Made by a program: the position numbers and the translations under genes. From NCBI GenBank assembly GCA_005880985.1, contig VBIQ01000007.1, forward strand, positions 310,001 through 374,000: a DNA stretch of 64,000 nucleotides, given 5' to 3'. This document shows, piece after piece, positions 23,958 to 31,548 of the stretch. Under the pieces are notes generated by a model, which was given only the letters and a program-made list of their open reading frames with translations, did not search any database and was not told the DNA's origin. Numbering within the stretch: position 1 is the first letter of the stretch; every line of letters begins with the position of its first letter. This stretch comes from Chloroflexota bacterium (lineage in GTDB: Bacteria; Chloroflexota; Dormibacteria; Aeolococcales; Aeolococcaceae).

Positions 23958-25772
23958 ATGTCGGAGCCCTGCCCCTCCAAGCGCCTGCGGCCGGGAAGGG
24001 GCGGTGCCGCCCTGCTGGCGGCGGTGGCGGCCGCCGTCGCCGTGGTCCCGGCGCTCGCCCGCGGCGCGGCTCCGGCGGCCGGCCCCGCCGGGCAGCCGGG
24101 CGCCGGCTCCGGGTCCGTCGCCCCGACCTCCTCGCCGGCCACCACCGCCGCGGTCTACCGCGCCGCTCCCGCGGTGTCGCCGGCCCAGGTGAACGGCGGC
24201 CTGGCCGCGACCGATGCTTCCCGTGGCCAGCGGACCCGATTTCGCGTCGGCTTCGCCAAGGAGCTGCTCGACCCGAGCGCCGCCGACATCGCCGGCGGTC
24301 AGCTGCACCTCGGTGGCTATGGGCTCTTCCCGACTCGGGCCGCCACCGGCCCGCTGGTCGACGGCGACGGCACCGTCGAGCACATCTACGTCCGTGCCAT
24401 GGCGATCAGCAACAACGCCGGCACGACGCTGCTGCTGGCGGCCCTGGAGAACCAGGGCACCTTCACCGCCTACAAGCAGGGTGCCTTCGGCATCTGGGAC
24501 ATCCGTCAGCAGGTGGCCCAGGATAGGGGCGTACCGGCGGCGATGATCGTGGTCAACAGCGACCACAGTCACGCCGGTCCCGACCTCATCGGGCTGTGGG
24601 GTGGGGTCCCCGTCGACTACCTGAAGTACGTCCACGACCAGGCGGTGAAGGCGCTCGATGAGGCATATGACAACCGCGTTCCCGCGACCCTGGCGGTCGG
24701 CAGTAACATCCCCACCATGCCGACGGCGGCGCAGGGAGGGTATGCCGCCGGAACGGCGACGCCGGGTGAGGACTTCGTGCACAGCCAGTTCGGCCAGGAC
24801 ACGCTGACCGGCTACCACGACGAGACGGTCGACACCCAGCTGCGCGTCCTCCAGGCGTACGACCAGCATGGCGCTCCCCTCGGCACCTTGATCAACTACG
24901 CCGCCCACGCCACCGTCATGGGCGGCGGCAACGTCCGCTATTCCGCCGACTGGCCGGGGCGGGTGGCCGCCGCCACCGAGCTCGCGGTGCGCGAACCGGT
25001 GGCGGTGACCATGGTCGCCGACGTCGGCCGCAGCCAGCCGCCGCGGCCCACCACCTACACCGGCGCGAACCGGCCCGCCGGGCTCACCGGCGACGTCGAT
25101 GCGCTCGACACCTGGACCCGGCTGTTCACTCCGTGGGTGCTCGACGCGGTCAGCCACGCCGCGCCGCTCAGCGGACACGCCGACACCGTCTCTGGCACCG
25201 AGGTGTTCACCCGTGAGCCGGCCACCAACGCGGCGCTGCTCGGGGTGAGCTACAGCGGTGAGCTGCCGGTGCGCGGCTACGGCGCGTACCGCGCCACCAC
25301 CGCGCCTTGGGTGACCGGCAACGCCATCGGCACCTTCGTCTCGGCTCATCGGGTCGGCGACATCCTCTTCACCGCGGCACCGGGCGAGGCCTATCCCGAC
25401 ATCCGCGCCGGCGTGTCCAAGAAGCTGAGCGGGATGCGGGCGGTGTTCACCTTCGGCCTGGCCAACGACCAGCTCGGCTACCTGATCGCTCCCACCACCG
25501 AGTACGGCTGGATCACGGTGAGCAACATCCCCAACGACAACGCCTTCTTCAACGTCACCCCCGCCTACGGTGACCACGTGATGTGCACCCAGACCGCCGC
25601 CGCCGCCGGGCTCGGCTTCGCCCCCACCGGCGCCGGCGCGGCGTACGGTGGCAACGCGGCCGACCCGCCGTGCCCGTTGCTGAGCGCCTCCGACGCGATC
25701 CCCATGGGACCGGCGCCGCAGCAACCGTGGCCCTTCGCCGACGGAGTGGCGCTGCCGCCCCCACCCCAGTGA
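23958..25772 (+). CDS. Exported neutral ceramidase-like hydrolase
   Basis: 604 residues. The N terminus (Arg-rich, then LLAAVAAAVAVVPALARGAA) is a signal peptide, followed by an Ala/Pro/Ser linker to about residue 90. The main domain resembles the neutral/alkaline non-lysosomal ceramidase family: RVGFAKELLDP, ALENQGTF, VVNSDHSHAGPD (histidine-rich active-site segment), LINYAAHATVMGG (metal His), and TAAPGEAYPDI. The family cleaves the amide of N-acylsphingosine outside the cell; activity on another amide lipid is possible. It lacks the C-terminal Ig-like domain of full-length ceramidases. It is divergent from the crotonase, with about 150 bases between the starts. Confidence 0.7.
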   Translation: MSEPCPSKRLRPGRGGAALLAAVAAAVAVVPALARGAAPAAGPAGQPGAGSGSVAPTSSPATTAAVYRAAPAVSPAQVNGGLAATDASRGQRTRFRVGFAKELLDPSAADIAGGQLHLGGYGLFPTRAATGPLVDGDGTVEHIYVRAMAISNNAGTTLLLAALENQGTFTAYKQGAFGIWDIRQQVAQDRGVPAAMIVVNSDHSHAGPDLIGLWGGVPVDYLKYVHDQAVKALDEAYDNRVPATLAVGSNIPTMPTAAQGGYAAGTATPGEDFVHSQFGQDTLTGYHDETVDTQLRVLQAYDQHGAPLGTLINYAAHATVMGGGNVRYSADWPGRVAAATELAVREPVAVTMVADVGRSQPPRPTTYTGANRPAGLTGDVDALDTWTRLFTPWVLDAVSHAAPLSGHADTVSGTEVFTREPATNAALLGVSYSGELPVRGYGAYRATTAPWVTGNAIGTFVSAHRVGDILFTAAPGEAYPDIRAGVSKKLSGMRAVFTFGLANDQLGYLIAPTTEYGWITVSNIPNDNAFFNVTPAYGDHVMCTQTAAAAGLGFAPTGAGAAYGGNAADPPCPLLSASDAIPMGPAPQQPWPFADGVALPPPPQ

Positions 25773-25828
25773 CCGGCGCCGCGCCAGCGGCCACCCGACG
25801 TCGATTGGCCTTCAGCGCTACCTGCGAG

Positions 25829-26179
25829 CTACACCCATCCGGCCAGGCGCAGAGCGTTGACCAGGGGAGCGGCGACGCTGCCGATCGCCAGGATGCGCAG
25901 GACCGCGAGCCGCATGCGCCACCGAATGCGCAGCAGCACCGCCCCGGCGACGACCACGCAGGCCGCCCCCAGCTTCACGGTGTAGGCGGCCGCGGGATGG
26001 TGGTCCACCAACGGCCCCAGCAGCTGATTGCCCTCGGCGAAGCGGCCGGTGTCGAGGGCGATCCAGGTGGTGACCAGGTCGAGCAGCTGGGCGACGAGGA
26101 CCAGTTCGCACAGGCTGCGCACGTCGCGATAGGCCAGCACGGCACGGGCGCGAACCACCACGCTCACAGCCGCAATCAT
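25829..26179 (-). CDS. DUF5658-like small membrane protein
   Basis: About 116 residues with three to four hydrophobic segments: LCELVLVAQLLDLVTTWIAL, AYTVKLGAACVVVAGAVLLRI and LRILAIGSVAAPLVNALRLAG. The D-x2-T-T-W ... EGN-x-L pattern (LLDLVTTWIALDTGRFAEGNQLLGPL) is characteristic of the DUF5658 group of membrane proteins. Function unknown. Start uncertain: ATG at 26179 is used, with an alternative at 26212. It faces the ceramidase-like gene convergently. Confidence 0.65.
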   Translation of the reverse strand: MIAAVSVVVRARAVLAYRDVRSLCELVLVAQLLDLVTTWIALDTGRFAEGNQLLGPLVDHHPAAAYTVKLGAACVVVAGAVLLRIRWRMRLAVLRILAIGSVAAPLVNALRLAGWV

Positions 26180-26240
26180 GCGGATCCGGGAGGAGGTGTG
26201 ACAGCGCTGCAACGCCGCAATTGACGAAGTCAGAGAGGAA

Positions 26241-26350
26241 TTGACAACGCTTCACATCATCCCGTCGAGCCATCGCGCCGCCGCCACACGGCGACGCTTC
26301 CTGGCCCTGGGTTTGGTGACCGGGACGGTGGCTGGCGCCGAGCCTGCAGC
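26241..26350 (+). pseudogene. Remnant of a Tat-exported protein (signal peptide only)
   Basis: A TTG codon preceded by GAGAGG at good spacing opens a frame whose first 36 residues read as a twin-arginine signal (ATRRRFLALGLVTGTVAGAE). The frame then runs antisense into the GGDEF gene and loses any protein-like pattern. This looks like the 5' end of a gene truncated here. Chance cannot be excluded because the segment is short. Confidence 0.35.
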
Positions 26351-26353
26351 CCG

Positions 26354-27034
26354 TCAGCCCCGCTCAGGGGTGGCGACGCCCGGCTCCCCGCCGGTGCGCA
26401 GTCGAGCCGCGGGCAGCGCCTCGCTCGCCATCCGAACGAGGTCGGGGAGCGTCTGGTCGCCGGTGACCGCCGCCCACGCCATGCTCAGCGACGGTCGGAA
26501 GACGCGCTCCCCGATGCGCACCGGCTGCGAGTCGAGGGTGCGTCGCAGCTTGTCGCGGATGAGAGGAAGCAGATTCGGTTCGACCTCCGGGTAGAGCACC
26601 AGGAACTCGGTGTCGGACCACCGGCCGGCGTAGTCGCCGCGGCGCACGGCGGCGCGAAGTCGCTGCCCCACCTCGTACCGCAGCGTGTCGGCGGCACCGG
26701 CTCCCTCGCGTTCGCTCAGCGGGCCGAGGTCGTCGAGATGACAGAGGATGACCGCCAGCGCGCGACCCGGACCGCGTTGCCGCCGAAAGGCCTCGGATGC
26801 CGCGGCCTCGATCCCTGCGCGGCTGAGCAGCCCGGTGAGCTCGTCCACCGACGGCTCGGTCCGGGCGCCGGGGGCGGGCGTACCGGCCGTGGCGGCACCT
26901 CCGGGCTCGCGCCCGGCCATCCGCGCCATCACCGCATCGATCACCTCGTCGGGTAGCGTGGCCACCACCGACGCGGGAACCGAGAGCCAGGCCGCTACCG
27001 CGTCGTATCGCGGGTCGTTGCCGGGCTGGGGCAC
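26354..27034 (-). CDS. Degenerate GGDEF-domain protein
   Basis: About 226 residues from a GTG at 27034. After a helical N terminus the diguanylate-cyclase-type domain runs from about 64 to the end: VDELTGLLSRAGIEAAASEAF, the metal strand LAVILCHLDDLG, then RRGDYAGRWSDTEFLVLYPE. The signature GGDEF is replaced by SDTEF (140-144), so cyclase activity is unlikely. The allosteric I-site R-x-x-D (131-134), five residues before it, is intact, so it may bind cyclic di-GMP as a receptor. The stop of the small membrane protein lies 11 bases upstream, suggesting the two are co-expressed. Confidence 0.78.
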   Translation of the reverse strand: MPQPGNDPRYDAVAAWLSVPASVVATLPDEVIDAVMARMAGREPGGAATAGTPAPGARTEPSVDELTGLLSRAGIEAAASEAFRRQRGPGRALAVILCHLDDLGPLSEREGAGAADTLRYEVGQRLRAAVRRGDYAGRWSDTEFLVLYPEVEPNLLPLIRDKLRRTLDSQPVRIGERVFRPSLSMAWAAVTGDQTLPDLVRMASEALPAARLRTGGEPGVATPERG

Positions 27035-27045
27035 ACCGACCGCTG

Positions 27046-27360
27046 CTACCGACTGCCGAGCAGCGAGCCGACCAGCAGCTGCAGCGCGCACCAGGCCGGC
27101 AGACTCGCCCAGGCCAGGGTGATCCACGGCACCTGATCCGCTTTGGCCGCCGACTGCTCGCGCCAGAAGATCAGCATCAGCCACAGCGTCTCGAGTGCGC
27201 CCAGCGCCACCAGCGCGCCGCGACCGCGGTGTCCGGCGAAGCCGCTGCTCTCCACACGCCAGGCGAGCAGCCACAGGACCAGCGCACAGCCGAAGCAGAC
27301 AACCTCGCGGAACCGCCGGAGCGTTGTGTCGCGCGGCCGGTTCCCACCCGCCTGATTCAC
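27046..27360 (-). CDS. Small membrane protein upstream of GGDEF
   Basis: About 104 residues with three hydrophobic segments: EVVCFGCALVLWLLAW, GALVALGALETLWLMLIFW and LAWASLPAWCALQLLVGSLL. No family recognised. GTG at 27360, 26 bases after the previous stop, is the most likely start. Because the GGDEF gene starts 11 bases after its end, it may be the membrane partner or sensor for that domain. Confidence 0.6.
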   Translation of the reverse strand: MNQAGGNRPRDTTLRRFREVVCFGCALVLWLLAWRVESSGFAGHRGRGALVALGALETLWLMLIFWREQSAAKADQVPWITLAWASLPAWCALQLLVGSLLGSR

Positions 27361-27386
27361 CCCGCGAGTCTGACACCCCAGCCCGG

Positions 27387-27755
27387 TCAGGCGGGAGATC
27401 CTCCCAGCAGCTTGGCCCAATCGTCAGCCTGATCCTCGGGCACCGGCGTGTGACCGTCCAGCGAGGCGGCCAGCCGCTTGGCCTCGAGCGGGCTCAGGCG
27501 CAAGCGGCCGGCATCGGCGTCGGTGAGCAGCTCGGCCTCGATGCAGAGGTCGATAAACTCGGCCAGCTCGGCCGCGTCGAGGGGGTCCAGCGCCTGGATC
27601 TTGAGCATCAGGCGCTCGCGGGGACTCGGCAGGTAGATACCCAGGTCGGCGAAGGCGAGCAGCACCGCCCTCGCCACATCGCTGAGATCGCTGATCACCC
27701 ATGCTCCCGACATCTCGATGCGCGCCCGGAGCGGCACGCGTCGTTTCGCGGCCAT
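27387..27755 (-). CDS. Hypothetical protein
   Basis: About 122 residues, soluble, acidic and mainly helical: DLSDVARAVLLAFADLGIYLPSP, then ERLMLKIQALDPLDAAELAEFIDLCIEAELL and LSPLEAKRLAASLDG. No family recognised. The spacing of charged helices suggests a helical bundle. ATG at 27755 is used; an ATG at 27713 would give a shorter form. It is first of a likely three-gene unit with the membrane protein and GGDEF gene. Confidence 0.55.
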   Translation of the reverse strand: MAAKRRVPLRARIEMSGAWVISDLSDVARAVLLAFADLGIYLPSPRERLMLKIQALDPLDAAELAEFIDLCIEAELLTDADAGRLRLSPLEAKRLAASLDGHTPVPEDQADDWAKLLGGSPA

Positions 27756-27865
27756 GGTAAGCCCCGCCGCCCCGGAGCGGGCGGCCGGCACCGCTCGCGG
27801 TTGTCCACGGCCACGTCACCGGGCCGTCGCCGGCGCGCTCCCCGGCGGCGCCTACGATCGGCGTC

Positions 27866-28180
27866 ATGGACGACCGCGAGCGCTCCTGGGACGCGCCCGG
27901 ACTCTACGATCGGGTCCAGGAGAACCGCCGCTGGCAGCCCCGGCGGCGGGAACGCCTGCCCTGGTGGCACCCGATGCGCACTTGGCGGCCCCGCTGGACG
28001 GTGACCATCGTCGTCATGCTGTTCATCACCATCGCCACCGTCAGCGCGGTCACCGCCGTCCTCGCCCGCGGAGGTGTCGGCGGCCAGATCATCCCCGCGC
28101 CCCAATCCACCGCCGCCGCCACCCCCGGCTGCATCGACGCCCCCATCGCCTACTCCACCCGGCCGCTCTGCCGCCATTAG
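27866..28180 (+). CDS. Small single-pass membrane protein
   Basis: 104 residues. A basic, Trp-rich N-terminal half (RRWQPRRRERLPWWHPMRTWRPRW) precedes one membrane segment (TVTIVVMLFITIATVSAVTAVLA), followed by a ~35-residue outer part with two Cys (GCIDAP, RPLCRH). Topology N-in is predicted by the positive charges. No family recognised. It lies convergent to the Tad pilus operon with only 6 bases between them. Confidence 0.6.
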   Translation: MDDRERSWDAPGLYDRVQENRRWQPRRRERLPWWHPMRTWRPRWTVTIVVMLFITIATVSAVTAVLARGGVGGQIIPAPQSTAAATPGCIDAPIAYSTRPLCRH

Positions 28181-28186
28181 GTCCGG

Positions 28187-29809
28187 CTACTCCACCAGCT
28201 GGAGCACCTCTCGCTGACCGGCGACGTAGCGTGGGTCATAGGTGATCTGCGGCTGACCGTGGTAGCCACTCTGTCCCGACCAGTTGTTGACGATGGCCTG
28301 CCCCTGGATCGACACGGCGGAGTTGGTGTCCATGGAGAAGGTGCCGCTCGGCAGGTACACGGTGCCCGTCATCCCCAGCAGCGTTCCGTTCTTGCTGAGA
28401 TAGACCCCGCCGGCCGAGCCGATCGGGGCGTACACCGCGTACCGGCCGTCGTTGGGGTCGCTGCTCCCGGACGGGAGGTAGGGGGTGATGATCGCCGTCT
28501 GCTTGCCGGTGACGCCGATGGTCGCCCCCTGGTCGAGCCAGAAGGTCACTCCCAGCAGGCAGGTGCTGTAGGTGGGGCTGTAGGGGGCGGTGCAGTTGGC
28601 TGGCGCGCTGCCATCGATGACCACGTCGGTGCAGCCGGGTGCGATGCAGTTGGGGTTGTGGGTGATGTAGTAGAGGCCGGGGCTGAGCGGCGAGGTGACG
28701 GTCAGCACCGACTGGCCGCTGGCCAGGCCCGAGCCGTTGTAGTAGACGACGTTGCCGCTCAGCGATGGGCCCTGCAGGTCGGGGGGAAGGAGCGGCGGGT
28801 TCGCCATGCATGCCAGCGATCCCGGGTCCTGCACGGTGCTCATGGTGACTCCCTGGACCACCAGGCTCGCGCAGTTGCCTAACGGTGCCGTCTGGCTGAC
28901 CGCGTCCCCACCCGCTGCCGGCGAGCACGAGGACACGTTCTGGATCTTGGTGACCAGGTACTGGAACGGAGCTCCCGCCGCGGGGTCCGGCGACGGATAG
29001 GGCGACGACTGCGGCCAGCCCACGACCAGGTGCCCGAGGTTGCCGGTGGGGTCGGTGTCGGCGCAGAAGTCCGCCTTGCCGCTGCTCTGGGGAGTGAGGT
29101 TCCGATAGGAGTAGACGTTCCCGCTGATCACGTTGTCGGTGTTGCCGCCGGAGACGGTGGTGTTGCTGTAGAGGGCGAACCCGAAAGCCTGACTGGGCGG
29201 ATAGTGGTAACCGATGGCGTGACCGCCCTCGGTCTGCTTGGTGAAGCCGATCACCCCGGCGAAGAAGGTCGGATGCTGGTCGCTGACGGTGACCTCGATG
29301 TACCCCCAGGGCTGCCCCGGCGAGCTCTCGTTGTAGAGGTTGTTGTAGGCGTGCAGCGGCGGCACGTTGACGGTCACGGTGGTGTTCGCCCCCGAGCCCG
29401 GGCCGGTGGTGGTGACGTCGCAATGGGTGCCGGAGTCGTCGCAGGTGCCACTGTGGGCGCTGATCACCCCGTTGGCCCAGGTGGTGCCGGCGCTGCCCCA
29501 GCCCATGTGGTCGTAGACGACTCTCAGCGCGTCGGTCGCCGCTGTGGTGCGGTCGTTCTGGTTCGCCTTGCCGCCGTTGCTCGTGCCCAGATCGCGGGCT
29601 CCCGCCAGCGCCCCCGCGTCCGCCGCGTTCTGGAGATTGCGATGGTAGTGGCTGGCGAGGCTGAGGTCGGTGCCGAGGGCCACCGCACCGAGCAGCAGGG
29701 TGGAGAAGATCGCCGCGATGGGCAGCGCCTGACCGCGCTGGTGACGGCGATGGCTCAGCCGGGCCGCGGCGGCCGGCGGAAGGAAGTGATCGCGGCGCCA
29801 GGAGATCAT
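28187..29809 (-). CDS. TadG-like pilus-assembly/secreted protein
   Basis: 540 residues. The N terminus has the TadE/TadG-like signature: basic HRRHQRGQALP followed by membrane segment IAAIFSTLLLGAVALGTDLSLA and HYHRNLQNAADAGALAGARDL. The rest is a large extracellular region rich in Ser, Thr, Gly and Asn, with several Cys and repeated short strands that suggest beta-structure. In Tad systems such proteins are minor pseudopilins or anchoring components of Flp pili. The ATG overlaps the stop of the preceding TadE-like gene (ATGA). No TadA/TadB/TadC or Flp gene is in the window. Confidence 0.8.
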   Translation of the reverse strand: MISWRRDHFLPPAAAARLSHRRHQRGQALPIAAIFSTLLLGAVALGTDLSLASHYHRNLQNAADAGALAGARDLGTSNGGKANQNDRTTAATDALRVVYDHMGWGSAGTTWANGVISAHSGTCDDSGTHCDVTTTGPGSGANTTVTVNVPPLHAYNNLYNESSPGQPWGYIEVTVSDQHPTFFAGVIGFTKQTEGGHAIGYHYPPSQAFGFALYSNTTVSGGNTDNVISGNVYSYRNLTPQSSGKADFCADTDPTGNLGHLVVGWPQSSPYPSPDPAAGAPFQYLVTKIQNVSSCSPAAGGDAVSQTAPLGNCASLVVQGVTMSTVQDPGSLACMANPPLLPPDLQGPSLSGNVVYYNGSGLASGQSVLTVTSPLSPGLYYITHNPNCIAPGCTDVVIDGSAPANCTAPYSPTYSTCLLGVTFWLDQGATIGVTGKQTAIITPYLPSGSSDPNDGRYAVYAPIGSAGGVYLSKNGTLLGMTGTVYLPSGTFSMDTNSAVSIQGQAIVNNWSGQSGYHGQPQITYDPRYVAGQREVLQLVE

Positions 29810-30780
29810 GCGCCCTGGGTCACCGCGCACGGCTCGATCTGCATACGCTCGGTGCCGGTCACAGTGCGCTGGCCGGATCCCGGCGAGTCCTCGAAGAAGC
29901 GGGTGATGAAGGGGGCGAAGACCGGGACCTTGTAGGAGACGGCGATGCTCACGTAGGAGGTGTCGGCGACCACGGTGGAACAGGTGGCCGCCGGCGGCGG
30001 GGTGGGCAGCGGCGCCGTCGATGTCGCCGTGGCCGTCGGCGTCGGCGTCGGTGCCGCCGTCGGCGTTGGTGCCGGGCTGGGGCAGACGCCGGTGACCGGC
30101 AGGGTCATGTTCCCCGGCGAGGGCGTCACCGTCCCCGACGGTGTCACCGTCAGCGACAGCGAGGTGCTGAAGGCGCATCCCTGGCTGTCCACGGCGGTGG
30201 CGGTGATGGCGGTGGCCTGGCTCTGGCTGCCGCTCGGCGTCGACAGGCAGATCGAGTACTTGCCGCTGCTGTCGGTGGTCACCGTGCCCGACGTCGCCTT
30301 GGTGGGCGAGGACATCGTCGCCACCGTGCCGGAGGGGAGACCGGAGACGGTCCCCGACTCCAGGGCGCCACCGGGGCAGGTCTTCTTGCCGGCCAGGTTC
30401 GGCGGCGACGGCAGCCGGGAGATGGTGGAGGTCTCGGTGACGGTGATGGTCAGCCCCGAGGCGGACAGCAGACCCGAGGCGCTGCGGACGGCGTCGCACA
30501 CCGCCGACTCCGTCAGCGCGTCGCTGGGAGACTGCCCGCAGGTGTAGGTGGTCACTCCCAGGGTCACCACGAAGTCGAGCGACTTGTTGGGGGACTCGCT
30601 GGCGACCCGGGCGCCCTCGCGAGCAGCACTGTCGACGGTCACCGCGCCATAGGCGACGGTCGCCACCTGGCCGGCACCGCCGGCCAGCGCCACCAAGGGC
30701 GGTGCGATCAACGCCATCTCCACCAGTGATTGCCCCAGCGAGCAACGGCTGCGACGAGGCCGCCGGACTACTGCTCGCAT
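29806..30780 (-). CDS. TadE-like pseudopilin with Pro/Thr-rich region
   Basis: 324 residues. Start region RCSLGQSLVEMALIAPPLVALAGG is the TadE-type prepilin motif, with a Glu five positions into the hydrophobic segment (G-Q-S-L-V-E), as in prepilin peptidase substrates. GAVTVDSAAREGARVAS follows. The middle holds a CnaB-like repeat (PTKATSGTVTTDSSGKYSICLSTPSG). Then comes a Pro/Thr/Ala-rich stretch (TPTAAPTPTPTATATSTAP) and a C-terminal domain with paired Cys. It overlaps the upstream TadE gene by 13 bp and the downstream TadG gene by 4 bp, a tightly coupled operon. Confidence 0.78.
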   Translation of the reverse strand: MRAVVRRPRRSRCSLGQSLVEMALIAPPLVALAGGAGQVATVAYGAVTVDSAAREGARVASESPNKSLDFVVTLGVTTYTCGQSPSDALTESAVCDAVRSASGLLSASGLTITVTETSTISRLPSPPNLAGKKTCPGGALESGTVSGLPSGTVATMSSPTKATSGTVTTDSSGKYSICLSTPSGSQSQATAITATAVDSQGCAFSTSLSLTVTPSGTVTPSPGNMTLPVTGVCPSPAPTPTAAPTPTPTATATSTAPLPTPPPAATCSTVVADTSYVSIAVSYKVPVFAPFITRFFEDSPGSGQRTVTGTERMQIEPCAVTQGA

Positions 30781-31295
30781 ACCGCCTGGGCTCGCGCGTG
30801 AAGTGTTCGTACCGTGGTGCCTCCGTCGCCGAAGACGTTGCCGACCACCGGCATGTACAGCTGCTGGGGATAGGTCATGTCGACCTCCACCACCGTGCCC
30901 TTGTTGCACTTGTCGAAGATGTTGGGGTCGATCGTGTCGGTGGCCACGCAGGTGGTGCCCTGGGAGCTGCCGTCGCTGGATCCGACGTACACGCAGACCC
31001 CGGTGGCCACCCCACCCGGCACCGCACTGAGGCGGGAGTTGAGATAGCTGATGAGGTAGCGGCTGTCACAGGCGGACCCGTTGGGCAGCGCCGGCACCAC
31101 CGGCTGGCTGTTGCGGCTGGGCCCCCCGCACACGGCTGCGGCTCGGGCTCCATCGCGCACCGCACTGTTGAGCTGCATCTGGTTGACGGCGACCAGGCCG
31201 AGCACGAACAGGCCCATCACCATCAGCACGAAGACAGGGGCGATCAGGCCGAACTCGACCAGGGTGACGCCCGATTCGGATCGCCGCCGGGCCAT
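30768..31295 (-). CDS. tadE: TadE-like pseudopilin
   Basis: 175 residues. Classical TadE start: ARRRSESGVTLVEFGLIAPVFVLMVMGLFVLGLVAVNQMQLNSAVRDGARAAAVCGG, with the prepilin Glu in G-V-T-L-V-E-F. The extracellular part has four or more Cys. First of the three Tad genes; ATG at 31295 is chosen because it directly precedes the basic n-region, although its SD is weak. About 245 bases separate it from rtcB upstream on the same strand, where its own promoter is expected. Confidence 0.82.
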   Translation of the reverse strand: MARRRSESGVTLVEFGLIAPVFVLMVMGLFVLGLVAVNQMQLNSAVRDGARAAAVCGGPSRNSQPVVPALPNGSACDSRYLISYLNSRLSAVPGGVATGVCVYVGSSDGSSQGTTCVATDTIDPNIFDKCNKGTVVEVDMTYPQQLYMPVVGNVFGDGGTTVRTLHARAQAVCEQ

Positions 31296-31514
31296 GGGGG
31301 ATCGCCGGTGGATGCTCAAGGGCCTCGTCGACCGGATGTGGACGGAGTTCGCCGCTGCGCTGAGTCCATGCTCCGGCGCCCTCCTGCCGCGGCTCGGCGG
31401 CGCCGGTGTTTCGCGACCCTTCCGTGATGCGACGATCGTCGCTCCGTCAGCCCGCCGACACTCGACCGAAGGCGTGGACGGTGGCCGGCGGCCGCGTTTG
31501 ACAGTCATTCACCG

Positions 31515-31548
31515 CCCGTCACCCGGACGGCGGCGCTGGCGTCAGCGC
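31515..31548 (-). terminator. Double hairpin at the end of rtcB
   Basis: On the minus strand GCGCTG-ACGC-CAGCGC (31548-31533) spans the rtcB stop, and CCGTC-CGGGT-GACGG (about 31530-31516) follows. Perfect short GC stems without a T tract; termination between rtcB and the Tad operon is plausible. Confidence 0.4.
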
